The notes under the pieces were generated by a model. It had not been told where the DNA came from, did no database searches, and was given only the letters and a program-made list of their open reading frames with translations. The translations under genes and the position numbers were made by a program. Of a stretch of 64,000 nucleotides of DNA, positions 1 to 12,521 are shown in pieces. Within the stretch, counting starts at the first letter, position 1. Each line of letters begins with the position of its first letter. The stretch is from Cryptomeria japonica (Eukaryota; Streptophyta; Pinopsida; Cupressales; Cupressaceae), in the NCBI RefSeq assembly GCF_030272615.1, contig NC_081409.1, forward strand, positions 615,274,755 to 615,338,754, read 5' to 3'.

Positions 1-3000
1 AGTGGCATTGGTGATGGTTGTGTTGGGATTCTGAGCCTCGATGGGGCAATTGTGATGGTGCTCGATGTTGCTTTGATAATGAAAGGTGTCCTTTTTGTAG
101 TAGGCTGGCATAATGGTTTGCTGGGTTTTCCTTTGAATTTGAGTTTAGGAAAGATCTCTTTTTCAAAGCCTAGGCCTGTATTACCTTTGGGCTTTAATTC
201 TGGCAGCAGAGGTTCATGTCGTCCTTGTTGGCAATATCCCAAAGCACTCTGACCATCATACCCCATTCTTTGCATAATGAGGAGACCTTTGCCATACTGA
301 TCCGTAGGAAGTTTAACTTTCGGTATATCAGTGGTGATGGGATCTTTATAGATCCATTCCGCTAAGTCCTCATCTTGGGTTTCTTCTTCTTGACTTTTTC
401 CAAGGATGAAAGGTGTCAAAGCACATGCTGGTGTGATTAGTGGTTGCTGGAGTACCTACCGTGCTTTACCATGTGTTCTAGGAGAAGTGGGCATTTGTCC
501 CACACAAAAAAGTTGACTTAAATTGTATTCCCCCAGACCTTCCTCTGCCATTTTCATCTTAAGCTTTTCTTGCTTTGGTATAGTGGTGTTCGAACTGGTA
601 AGAGAGGTGGGATTTATATATGATGTGGAGGAAATGGCTTCTCTATTATTAGGAATGGTAATCTCTGGTTGATGGCTGATATTATGGCAATACACAAAGG
701 GATTTGCATCACCCAGGATTGTGATCTCTACACCATTATGTGGGAACTTGATACATTGATGGTAGGTAGATGGAACGGCTTGCATGGCATGTATCCAAGG
801 TCTTCCTAACAATAGATTGTATGGCAGAGGAAGGTCCAAAACCTGACAGATGATGTGCTTTACCACGGGGCCTACTCAGATTGGTAGTACCACAGCTCCT
901 TTGGATGAACGCTCCGCATCATCATAAGCTTTGATTGTGATCTTCTTGCGAGGATCCACTGATTCTATGGCATATCCCAATGTTGTGACCAACTGTAGTG
1001 TACAAATATTCAGGCCTGCTCCATTATCGATCAAGACTCGCTTGATCCTATGCTAGTTGATAAAGCCTTTAATGTGTAGCGAAGCATTATGAGGTTGCTG
1101 GAAGGAAGAGTTGTCACTTTCAGAAAAAGTGAGACAAGGTGATGACTTTAGACTTCCAACCATGGCTTGAAATTGGTCTATATTCAGGTTGGCAGGGATT
1201 GACACCTCTTGGAGTGCTTGATCCAAAATAGTTTTATGAGATGGCGATAGGCGCAAAAGCTCTAAAATGGATATAAGTGCAGGGGTTTTGTCTAATTGTT
1301 CCACAAGATTGTATTGCTTTGGGATGGAGGTGGTGCCTTGTGGAGCTGCTTTTATGGTGACCTTGCCACATCGTGTAGCAACATTGCAATTTGAGTTGGG
1401 ATTTTTGAAGGTTATAGTTGCAACTTGTTCACTGGCATCATACAGATGATTTACAGTGTAATTATACGCAGCTTGTGTATAATCAGTGGTATCAGTGCCT
1501 CACCTGGAAGTGGAAGGACCCCTTTGATCTTGTGATGGAAGTGGATTTTTGAACATCAGATGATCATTATTTGTTGTTTTTGGGTCATGTCCTTCTATTT
1601 CAATTTCTCCTTGGTCAATAAGGTCCTGAATAAGATCTTTCAATCGATGACAATTACTTGTCTTGTGTCCTCTCCCTTGGTGGAAATCACAGTGTTCAGT
1701 ATCTCTCCACCATGCAGGTTTGACCTGAGGTTCATAGTTTGATGTTTTAGGGAGAGTGACCAAATTTTGAGAAATGAGTTGTCGCAATACTGTTTCAATG
1801 GGTTCCCCTAAGGGAGTGTATGTGCATTTTTGTTTTTGCTGACGAGTTCTTGGTTCATCATGAGATGTGATGTGACCTTGATTGGAAGGAACATTTGTGT
1901 TATCCTGAGGTTGAGGATTTTGTCCTACAAACCGAGCCACAGGTTGTGCACTTTTTATAGTCCTGGCATCCACAACCCCATCATTGACGATATTCTTGTT
2001 TTTGTTCCAGAAGCTAAGTTTATCACTATTGAAGCATGGGCGAGGACTATCCTTTGGTTCATTATAGATTTTGATAAGTCCTTTCTTGATGAGTGCCCTT
2101 TCACATTTCAAACCCTTGGTGATCATATCATTAAAAGAGTCAGTGTCTTTGACATCCAGGTGAAATTCTATTTCTTCGTTTAAGTTGGAAATGAATATTT
2201 CCACTAGTTCTTGTTTAGGTAACTGAAGAGAACGTCTACTAGACATTTGACGCCATTGTTGTAGGAATACTGAGAATAGTTCACCTAGTTTTTGTTTGGT
2301 GTTGCACAGATCAGCCATGGTGATGTCGCGTTCAATGTTATAAGAGTAATGAGCTAGGAATTTCTGGATGAGTTCCTCAAATGTTCTAATGCCACCTGAT
2401 AGTCAAGAAAACCATGATGTGGTTGTTCCTCCCAAGCTTTGGGGAAAAAGGCACATTAGGTAGGTGTCTTCATATGCCACTTCAAGGCAAGCGGAATGAA
2501 ATTCTCTGACATGATCATGAGGATCTCCCTTTCCTCAATATTTTTTGAATTTGGGTGTTTCAAATCCTCGTGGAAAGGGTGGCATATAAAGATTCCTATC
2601 AAAAGGATAGGGACAGATGTCATTGAGTGAGAATTGGTTAGTCTTGACACCACTATGAAGTTGTTGGGCAAGATTCTCGACTTGTTGCCACAACATCTCC
2701 ATTTCATTTGGAGGAGGAGGTGGTGGGTTACCTCGAGGAATGTTATATCTAATGGGATCTCTACCTCTTTCCTTTTCATGGCGACTTTGTCTTTCTAATG
2801 CCTGTCTTAATTAGGCAAGATCAAAGTCAGAGGGGAGTTTTGCTCCTTCTTGAGTGAGTTTTAAGAAGTGAGCATCCACATTGCACCTGAGTATTTCATC
2901 AAAAAGTCTGTTAAAGAGAGGGTTATGCTAGGCCCTTTCTATTGTTGCAGGAGTAGGAGTACTTGGGTTTTCGTCATTTGCATTTCCTCCAAGTGCTTCT

Positions 3001-3080
3001 TGGAATTCATTGAGATTTTCCTCTTCTTCTTCTTCCATTTCTATTTCTCATTGCCTTGATTGTGATCGGGTTTGAGCCAT
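1..3080 (-). pseudogene. Element A gag-protease polyprotein, decayed and partial
   Basis: Reading from the ATG at 3080 (start MAQTRSQSRQ) there is an acidic N-terminus, a proline run, and then a retrotrans_gag-type domain: GDPHDHVREF near 2540, TYLM and LFPQSL near 2460, and the DLCNTKQK motif near 2310. The block HCDFHQGRGHKTSNCHRLK near 1660 is the plant gypsy variant of a gag zinc motif. An aspartic protease follows, with IDNGAGLNI near 1030 and NLLLGRPW near 810. Beyond it, at about 300-130, is a glycine-rich MGYDGQSALG...GLGFE stretch resembling a G-patch. Stops seen include TGA near 3050, TAG near 2930, TAA near 2812, TAG near 1055 and TGA near 878, plus a frameshift near 2400. RT would begin left of the window. 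Assembly of virus-like particles and polyprotein cleavage are the family roles; this copy cannot do either. Confidence 0.85.
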
Positions 3081-5760
3081 TTTGCTTATGAGGCTTTGTT
3101 GAAGTTGAGTGAAAATGATGATGAGTTTTTGATGGAATGAGAGATTGCTGGTTGGTGAATTGTGTTGTATGTGGATCTCTAGCACTTTTAAGGTAGATGT
3201 AACCGAAATTCCTTTTTTGAATTGCTTGCTTGTTTGATAAGTTTTGATGTGATAAGGTGTAGAGAAATCTGAGATGTGTTATAGATTGAACTGCCTAGTA
3301 ATGAGAGGATTCACTCATGAACTAGTTTTAACCTGCGTAGATGTGTCTCTTAGGATGAGCTTATCCTAGATGTAGAAACAATCTAAAAAGTGATGTGATG
3401 CATTTGATTCAAGCAATATCTAAAAGAGAACTTGGGACAAGAACCTCTTAATGTTTTGAGAGTTGGGACGGATTGATGATGAAGTGATGATGTATGAGTA
3501 AGATAATGGATGAAATGTTTTCAACTTCAATAAAAACTTTGTGTCACAAATGGGACAAACTCTACCTCTTCTCTTTTCGGGTGTTGGTGGTATTTCTTGA
3601 GCTACGTTGTATGTGATATAGACGCTTGGGAAAAAGTTGGGATTAATCTTACCTCCTTGGTTTTTGTGATAACTCAAAGCTCTATATTGCATAAAAGCTC
3701 TGTGGTTCAATGACTCTGAATCTAATTCGTTTGTTTTGCCTTGAAGGTAGAGACGCATGTGACGCAGAAAAACTCTATGGGAGACAAAGATTTGTCTATT
3801 TATATAGAAGAATTTCCTCCTTTTGATCAAAGCCTTTGAGCTTAATAGTCTTCTTTTCAAGTTGATATTCTGATGATGCTTCTTCTTTCGCAAGATGTGA
3901 AGAATGGTCATAAAGTTTTGATACTTTTGTTGTTTGCACTTTGTTTTTGATGTGTTTGGTTGTTTTGAGAAATGTTTGGTTGGATGAATACTTTATTTTT
4001 GGAAGTGATTTTCTTTTGATGTTTCTTTGACAAGAAAACAAAGCAAGCACACAAACACAAGAATGTTGCCTAAAAGGCACAAATGAGTATGGGTCTAGAT
4101 CAACCCAATCCTTGGACTTGTATATGACCCTTCCTTTAGATGTATTTTTAAGGTGTATTTCCAAAGCTTGAAGTCGGCTCAATTTGCACTTGGTCTTGAC
4201 TAAAATGAACATACTTCGAACTCTTTTTATCCCTAAGGTAAAATTGCCAGTTGTGATAAATTTAGCCCACATCTTGATATTTCTTCAACTTTGGTACTAC
4301 ATACCTTATGAATCCCGCCTTGGCAGGTAAGGATGTGATATACTAAGTCTTGCATGAGCATAACAAATAGATGATCCCTATGATGGGGGAGTCACCACTT
4401 TTATCAAGCCACAAGTGACTTTTCAAAAAGCTATGTTTCTACTCAAGGAAATATGTATGGTGAGTATCTTGGGAGCAAAACCATCTACGCTCTTGCACTA
4501 AATTATATCACAAATATCCTCAATCAATAGAACGGGTGGGCTACTACTTAAAGGTGTTTAGTCATGTTCGATGTTTTTGGACATAAGTTCATTCTGCAGT
4601 GACTCACTTAAGAGCCCTGTAACTAGTGGTGGGGCCCATTTGTCCTTTTGGCTAGTTACACTGTAGGAACAGCTATACCCAAGGCTACAGCTTTCACTCT
4701 CACCTTATTTCTATAGCGGCTCGAAGGATTTACCGCGCGAGGTCGTTCCCAAGAGTGATGTGTGTCTCTTGGCAGACCTCTCTTAAAAAGATAAAATTTT
4801 GAGTGTTACTAACACTTTTCTCTTGCACCTAGGACCATGAAAGCCAAGGGAGAGGATAGTGTGTGTTAGAAGTAGGACCACTCGACCAACTCTTTGCACA
4901 AGTGTGCCAAGCACAAAAAATACTTGTTCTTTTTAATCTACCATTACAATGCGATCTAACTATTTGGAGATGTTCCTCCAACAGTCATGGTGTTCTTTTT
5001 AACTTCAATGGCAAAATGTGTTGTAATCTAGAAATTGGAAATCCTGGTCAACTGAATTTGAAACACGTATAAAGAAAAATCGCTTTGCAAAAAGTTTTTA
5101 AACAAGTTGATTGTGTATTTTATGTGCACCAAAAATAGAAGTGTGGATTGTAAATTCTTTTGATGCAAGAAAAATAGAAGTGTTGATTTTAAGCCCCAAA
5201 TGAAGTGTGTTTCCTAACTTGCAAGAAAATAAATGTTTGTTTTGTTTAGTTTTAATGCACCAAAGAAACAAGTGGTCCTAACTAGAAAGCAAGGAAAGTT
5301 TGTTTGTTCAAGTTTTAAAACACCAAAATAAAGTTTGTGATTTTAAAAGGGTGAGTTTTTAAACCTGCACAAACAACACCCGGTTAATAAAATCCATGTC
5401 TAAGGGGGGCTTCCACAAGCCTAAAAACTTTCACTTTTTTGGTTAAAAGGTCCTTTGTACAATGTTCTATTACAATAGCGCTAGTCTGTGTTTGAACAGA
5501 AGCGCTATTTAACACAAACGCGCTAAAAGTAAAAGAAAGACAGAGAAGGCAAAAGCGCTGAAATAGGGTGAATAGCGCCAAAACAGTGTCAAACGTGCCA
5601 AATAAGTGTCAAAAGTGCTAAACTTGATACAATAGTGCTAGAACAACAAGTATCAATAGCACTAGAACAAGATCAATAGCGCTAAAGCGCAACCTGTGTG
5701 ACAATTTCAACATTCAAACATGTTATTGGTTAAAAAAAATGATCTTTTTGGTGTTTGGAT
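3081..5760 (-). other. Element A leader (5' untranslated region)
   Basis: This stretch lies between the PBS and the gag ATG. It holds two open frames of 158-163 codons on the minus strand (3420-3911 and 3796-4272), but neither shows a known motif and they overlap in different frames, so I do not call them genes. It also contains an AGCGCT-rich repeat cluster listed separately. Long leaders are common in large plant gypsy elements. Confidence 0.6.
5475..5695. repeat. Cluster of palindromic AGCGCT motifs in the element A leader
   Basis: About ten degenerate copies of a short motif built on the self-complementary hexamer AGCGCT (variants AATAGCGCT, AAGCGCT, GTGCTA, GCACTA) occur in roughly 220 bases, close to the PBS. 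Spacing is irregular (about 15-30 bases), so this is a cluster rather than a strict tandem array. Each core can pair with any other. Confidence 0.7.
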
Positions 5761-5777
5761 TCACGTCGGGTTCACCA
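5761..5777 (-). promoter_or_regulatory. Element A primer-binding site
   Basis: The minus strand reads TGGTGAACCCGACGTGA, starting two bases inside the LTR end at 5780. The leading TGG matches a tRNA CCA end. The first eleven bases are identical to the PBS of element D at 33232. I do not name the tRNA. Confidence 0.8.
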
Positions 5778-5779
5778 AA

Positions 5780-7164
5780 TGATGCTCTGTGAAATGGACA
5801 AGGTTAGCAAATGACAAACAACACAAGACACAAAAAATCGTCAGTGTTAGTCAATCAAAAACTAATCTAAATAGGCATATCAAAAGAGATACTAAAATCA
5901 TGCTAATATATCTAACAAATGAAACAAAGATAATAAGGCATCTCCAAATGCCTCTTAGCATGCTCTTATCTCTTTCTCCCTTGTTCCTCTCCTCTCCAAG
6001 TTCCAAAATAGTGTAGCTCTCAGTAGCTTTTTGCACTATGGATGCTTATGGAGGATTGAGATTTTAGTATTGTGCTCCAAATGTAAAATGAAAAGCTAAA
6101 ATACTAGATGCTATTAAAATGATTGATTTTAACCAAAATAACAAGATTTTAGTTTGCTATGCTAAATGCTCTCTAAAATGCCTATAGGTTAAATGCATAC
6201 AAGTTTTCAGGATCTGGATTATGAAGAAATGGGCTCTATTTATAGGGAAAATGGGGCAATGGATGGTTGAGATTGAGCAATCTCAACAAGGGTCAGGATT
6301 GAATGATTTTCAATCCATGTGAGGGCTTTCAACCCAATCCCAGGATGACAAGTGTCAATGTGAGATAGGTTGAGAGGAGAGGGAATAAGCATTAAATGCT
6401 TGATATGACCTTGGGAGTTAAAGTCAAGGTTAGTTGAATGAATAAACTCTTTATTCAAAGAATAAAGCTTTTATCCAATGGATAAACTCTTGTGCAAATG
6501 TAAAAAGGGATAAATATGGTCAAAACAATAAATGTTTGGGGAGACAAGTTTCAAATAATCATAAATGGTTATGTAAGAGCCATAAATGGTCATGTAAGAG
6601 CCATTAGTGGTCTTTGAAGACTTTGGGGGTTAATTTGTTGAACACACAAAGCATTAAATGTTTTTCAAAGACTTTTGAAGTCTTTGAGAAGTGACTCCAT
6701 TTTGCTTAGGAATGTGACAATAATTAGGGGATGGATTAGGTTAATTAGGAAGGGCTTAGAAGAATCTAGAAGGAGATTTAGGAATGCAATTGGATTTGGT
6801 GGGTGAGGGAAAATAGGATTTTATTAAGATAAAAATTCATTTATTTCAATAAATGTGTGCAAGTTGCATTTGTACGAAAATGCAAGTGGGGGGGGATAAT
6901 GATTTAAATAAATGTTTTTATTTAATTTATTTAAAAGAGGAAAAGGGGATTTAATTAAATAAATAGATTTTATTCATTTAATTGATTGTGAATTTGGTTT
7001 AATGAATTAATTAAAATAAATTCAATAATTTATTTAATTAATAGGAGAATGTTTGGAGATGAATTAATTAAATATTAATTTAATTAACTGATGGCTAGTG
7101 GATTTTTAATCAAATAAATAGCGAATATTTATTTAATTAAGCTGGACAGATTTGTGTGACTACA
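5780..7164 (-). repeat. Element A 5' LTR (1385 bp)
   Basis: The boundaries are TG at 5780 and CA at 7164 (minus-strand ends TGTAGTCACAC and ...GAGCATCA). The inner boundary is fixed by the PBS; the outer boundary is inferred from the TG...CA rule and from the sharp change to GC-rich sequence at 7165. The outer half is very AT-rich with many TTAATTAA-like words. The partner LTR is outside the window. Confidence 0.75.
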
Positions 7165-7469
7165 ACTTAAATGCCAAGGGTAGCCGGGCCCACCTCCCTT
7201 TCATGGGGGTTGGGCGGTTGTACCCCGACCACGGGCGGCGCCACCACGGTGGACGCAGGTCCTATGGCGTCCACGCGGCCACCGCAAGGGTCATAGCTCC
7301 CTACGGCCACCGTGGGGGTCGCAACTAGATGCAGTCGCCACTGGTCGCAAACCCGCGCAGGGGGAGGAGGCGTGGGTAGAACCTCCACTCCCTGCCCTCC
7401 AACCCCAATGAAATATATTTTATTATTTTTTTCTTAACAATCTAAAATTTTGATTTTAAACTAAAATTG
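7165..7469. other. GC-rich patch between elements A and B
   Basis: Positions 7165-7405 are strongly GC-rich, unlike the surrounding sequence. An open frame on the minus strand (7167-7388) has no recognisable motif. The last 65 bases return to AT-rich sequence and lead into the truncated LTR of element B. It could be the remnant of another element or an exchanged LTR part; I cannot tell. Confidence 0.5.
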
Positions 7470-8853
7470 ATTTTGTTATGAAAATATATTTTTGTTTTGT
7501 TTTTATATTTCTCTTTTTTTTTTTTTAAACAAACCCCCATTTTTTGTTTTAAACAATCTCATATAGAGACTTTAAATAAAAAAATTTAGAATGATAGAGG
7601 TTTACAAAATAGAGAAATTAGTTGAATACCCTTCCAAAATATACAATTTTGGGCAAAAAGAAAACCCATTTCTCAAACAAGATACAAGCAATCAACCAAT
7701 CTTAACTAATTTCCGCTATAATTCCTAATCTTGAGGCAATCAATGGAGAATTTGAAACCAAAATTGCATGAAGAACATTCAAGCCCTTTTTTTTTTTTTT
7801 TAAACAAATAACCAAATTGAAAAACAAATTTGTACCTCAATAAGAATTCCTGGAAAGGATCTGATGGAAAGCCCCAACGTGCAGCTCAAGAAATCCTTCT
7901 CCTTCCAAAATCCCCAAATTTTCCATCCAAAATATTTTCCAAAAAAATTCAATCTCTAATATTTTTCCAAAAGCTTAGGTTAAATGGAAAAGGTTTGACC
8001 AAAAAATTTTATTTTATTTTTTTTTGAATTAAAATATTTTATTTAAAATAATTCCTCAAAAATTGTTATTTTCCAACTATATCAATAAATGAACTTGCTT
8101 TTCAATTTAAAAATCTATTTTTCCAAATAACTGAAATTAACCTTTCTATTTCCAAAATGCCAAGAAGATAAAATTAATTCTATTTCAATTAAATTTAAAT
8201 CTTTCTTTTCCAATAGCATAAACATAATAATTTTAACATTAAAATTAACCATTTAATTGAACTTGCTACCAACCTGAATTGGGCAATTCAATTAACGATT
8301 AATCGCATAAAAAGGGATCCTATTTAATTTAGTCCCCAAAATACTAATGCAAAAACACACATTAAATCAAATTAGAGATTAAGGATTAATTACTCGATTT
8401 AACCACACTCTAAACACGCAACCCAAGCAAGACACATAGACAAACGATCCACATACCCAACCAAAGGGAATACTGACAACAACTGACGACGCTCACTTGA
8501 GCACGACTATGGTCAAACGAGGGTCTTACGACCACCTAATCCAAGTTCTAAGGACCAAAGAGGTACACTCAAACCTGCGAATCCAGGTGAAGATGAACCT
8601 CGCACTCATACGGTACTGTACCTGAAATCTCCTGCAACCAAGAGTCATACATGCATACATATATAAATTTAATGAAAGTGCCCGAGATTAATAAAACGAA
8701 ATAGGAAAACTAATTAACTTGCATACCAACTGGTGCAAATACCACATTAACATATATGCACTAATTCAAAACATCTGACTATAATCATTATATTATGATA
8801 AACTAACTAAGGTCAAATTGAGATTAGGAATTGATTAGGACAGGGGTACTACA
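7470..8853 (-). repeat. Element B 3' LTR, truncated
   Basis: It is collinear with 13948-15346 over about 1.4 kb, with small indels and scattered substitutions. It ends in GGGGTACTACA at 8853 next to the PPT. Similarity stops abruptly at 7470, where the partner continues with unrelated sequence, so the outer part has been deleted or exchanged. Confidence 0.8.
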
Positions 8854-8864
8854 TTCTTCCCCCC
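8854..8864 (-). promoter_or_regulatory. Element B polypurine tract
   Basis: The plus strand reads TTCTTCCCCCC, a purine run (GGGGGGAAGAA) on the element's sense strand, directly before the LTR start TGTAGTACCCC. This is the usual plus-strand priming position. Confidence 0.75.
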
Positions 8865-11800
8865 TAGGTTCTGACTTACTCCTGGAAGTTGTAAAGCTAG
8901 ATGGAAAACATGTCGCATGCATTAGCCCTGAAACTCATTCAACAAATATCAAATTGCACATAGGAATCTTTCCATAAATAATTGAAACATTATTGCTAAT
9001 TCCTCTACGAATTCCATTACCCATTGGCAAGATACATCTAAATACATACATTTCTTATAACATTCTAGGAATTATCCACGATCATAGCAGAGAAACAAGA
9101 ATTTCTCCCTTTCATTACACCAAGTTAATGCATTACAAAGAGGTAAACAACAATTACCATACTCATCTACCAAATATGACAAGAAAACATGCCATTGTGA
9201 TCAATTTCTTTTACCAGTCCATCTTTTTCATAAAACTTTATCGCATAGAACTAGCTTCAAAATTTTAATTTCTACAACCAAGTTAACTTTCATGAATAAG
9301 AGCAATGTAAATAACTCAATTGTTTACACTTGCCAAGCATAAGAACACCTTTCCAAAGACTATGTCCCATAACATAGTGACAAGGTAACACAATTTACTC
9401 CATGATACAAATAATAGCCATCCACAAACTGGAATGCATAACTAAAAAGGCCACATGTGAGCATGTCTAATGCTTGGTCAAAGATAACATGCACGATCAA
9501 CATCTCTATGCCTGATCTTAGAACAACAATATGATCATAAATATCCAATATCTCACTCAAGGCTCGATGGTGCTAGGCACACCATAGCGGTGCTACCTTC
9601 CATACAAGACCTTTGTGAATACCCCTTGTTGAGTAAGGTGGTTAGCCTCCAAGAGATAGTCACCACACATAGGTAGGTAGTGGATCCTAGCTGCATCATA
9701 GCTTCACATACCCCCATCCTCAAGGTTCCTTACATCTACTTCCTCATACACACTCTACCAAGACCATCTCATACGTCCTTGGAGAGGAATTTCACATTTC
9801 AACACAAGACCAACATACGAAAACAATAAGGATAAATCAATTTAGCCACCAAAGTATAGATGAATAAAGATAATAAATCATCAATTCCAACAGTAAGGCA
9901 AGAAAATAATCTGGACTTTGCAACACCAAATCAAGAATGCAAAAGATCACAAGATCATGGCTAAACCTTCAAAGTCAAAGTAAAATAAATTATTAGTCCC
10001 TAAAGAAATATAAAGAATATCACAATTGCATATAACATCACTATGTTACTAGTATCTAGCCACCAATGAGGAAGGAAGGAACAATCGTCTAGCTATCACA
10101 GTAGCTCATCATGTGGTGCGACATAGTCACACTACCCACATGGCATGGCGGTGTGCACCTCAACATCACCCTGCATCATGTCATCATGTGGCATGGCAAT
10201 ACTCCAAGTAGAGAAGACACGCAATGGACGTATCCCGCATGGTAGTGTACCTCATGGAAACAAGCACATGCAGGTCGCATCCCACATAGTGATATATCTA
10301 TAAGGATACTCATCATAAGCCAGAGGTATACATGACTAAGGTCCACCCACATGCCCACCCACACATACTAACTAGCAGCCCATGTGGATAAACCTACCTT
10401 TCATGAAAACAAGGCAAAGGATCCTCCAAAATACACCACCATAAAGCTCAAGAATTGCCATCAAAATGCTCAATTAAAGGAGAGGAACAGGTTGTCACAC
10501 ATAAACCTATAAATAGATTCATCAAAAGGGAAAGTATTGAGTACACCTTTGATACAGTTTATAGTATAACTATATCATTCCTCAAAATAGAGAAGCTAAA
10601 GTCGCTTTGCACCGACATTACTCGTACACTGATCCATACTATTCAAGGAATGGTGACTTCTAATACTACCCCTTAACATACTAAATTACCCACAACCCGA
10701 GGTTTGGTACTCAGTAGGGAAACAGATAAGCAACATCACATAAACAGTATGGTTTTCCATACTCATAAGCAACATATCCTCCATGGTTGATTACTTCACC
10801 AACCCATGGGCACATATAATAAGCACTGGTTTCTTACAATACACATGAATACACTAGTACTGGTTTAGTCACATTTACGGGGAGTACTTTTCAGTATGCT
10901 ATCATCTACTCAAGGAAGATTTTATTAATGCTTCCCACATGAATAACTAAATAAAGTTTACTCTAGATACAAGTACTAAAATTATTAATAATTCACAATT
11001 ACAAAAGGAAATAACATCATTCCTATATCTTTCTTGAATTTCACTAAGCATCTGTAACTAAATTACTAATTATGCAAATTCTTTTCCAAAAAGGACTTTC
11101 ATCTTTCAATATGAAGCCAAAATGCAACAATACAATTTCACATGCGTTATAAAAATTCTATTTAAATCAATGCATTCTTCGTAGCATCTCTAAAAATCTT
11201 ATGATTTAGGCAAAGAGAAGGGAAAGAGAGTTTGATAACCAAACTATTTCCTACAAAGACACAACATCAACAAAATCACACTACATGCTAAAATTTCTCA
11301 CTATAAACCTATCATTTCAATTGCATGATTTTCATTTCACTACCCTTTTAGAAGGATACCAAATAGCCTAACATGACATTTCCAATTATTATGGTTGCAA
11401 CGTAATGTTCTAGTTTTCCAAACAACAGAGATCAAAACAAGCAATCTTTCGATAATGCAAGACCTCAAGCGAACACTCACAACTCTTAATTCAATACAAA
11501 TCATATCTTGAAAAACAAATATGATAAGAAGGTAAGCGAGGAGCTATCAACAAAATAATACATATCAATGCCTACACATCAAACATGCTTTTCATTTGCA
11601 CTTTCTAAACATAATAATGAAATTACATATATCCAAAAGAATGTTCAATGGAGCATTATTAAAATAGATCCTCAATCGAACTGGTTTAAAGAAACACATA
11701 AAACAATCTTTTGTGGAACACATTAATACACTCTCAAAGCTACTCTAACATGTTCCCTTTTATACTTCTTTTACAAACAAAGCAGTTTCATATAACAACT

Positions 11801-12504
11801 ATTCGCATACTAATGCACCTCACTCAAGATAGAATTTAATTATGTTACTCCTACATTACACATGGATAATTCTTTAATGTAAACATACAGTTTCCTCCCA
11901 ATAAACAAAATGAACTTTCAACCCGAAGCCCTTTTATAATCTAAAACACAGAAGCGTCATAAGGCTCACACAAGGGCTCAAGAAGTCACACCTTTTCTCT
12001 TGCAAAAAGAAAACTCAAATCAGAGATAATTACCCATATCCCAAATATTTTAATTTCTAGAGAGAGAGAGGAATGGTCACAATCATTCAATTTTCTACAA
12101 AATAAGAATTCAATATCTAGCATACAAGTCCTTCAAGCGAACAACACTAAGCTAGATCATAATCTTAAACAAGCACATTTCGCACTTTCAGATTCCAGAC
12201 AAGCACAGACCAACCCAAATGGATTAGTCCAAAGAGAACAACAATCAATAAGAAAGGTACATATGACTCTATTTTAGAATAAGAGTAATTGTAGACCAAG
12301 CCATCAACAAGAAACAAAGCACATATAATCACTTAAAAGAACCAACATCAAGAAGGTGAGAACAAGGTGTGAACACACACGTTACACACAAGTTAAAGTT
12401 TGCTCAATCACTCACATACAATAGGACAAGCATGCACATAAGGTCAATACACCTCACACCAACTAAGGCCACAAGCGACACCAGAGATCCCAGTGTTTGC
12501 AACT
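8865..12504. other. Element B internal region, no gene seen
   Basis: This is 3.6 kb of AT-rich sequence between PPT and PBS. Open frames are short (66-91 codons), lie in both directions and lack gag, protease, RT, RNase H or integrase motifs. No residual frame could be followed across stops, so coding capacity was lost long ago or never present. Confidence 0.7.
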
Positions 12505-12519
12505 TGGGCTCTGATACCA
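12505..12519 (-). promoter_or_regulatory. Element B primer-binding site
   Basis: The minus strand reads TGGTATCAGAGCCCA, two bases inside the LTR end. This is the widespread plant PBS complementary to initiator tRNA-Met. Confidence 0.88.
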
Positions 12520-12521
12520 AA

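Larger units (their letters stand above)
1..7164 (-). mobile_element. Element A: Ty3/gypsy LTR retrotransposon, left end outside window
   Basis: On the minus strand the order is 5' LTR (5780-7164), PBS (5761-5777), a leader of about 2.7 kb, then gag (ATG at 3080) and protease running left out of the window. RT, integrase and the 3' LTR would lie beyond position 1 and are not visible. The gag and zinc-finger-like block are typical of plant Ty3/gypsy polyproteins. Several in-frame stops and at least one frameshift show the copy is dead. No TSD can be checked because only one end is present. Confidence 0.85.

Noticed and set aside
3420-4272. Two overlapping minus-strand frames of 158-163 codons in the leader of element A
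   Set aside because: Different frames, no motif, and placed in an untranslated leader; no support for coding.
7167-7388. Minus-strand 73-codon frame in the GC-rich patch
   Set aside because: GC-rich sequence lacks stops by composition; no motif or start context supports a gene.
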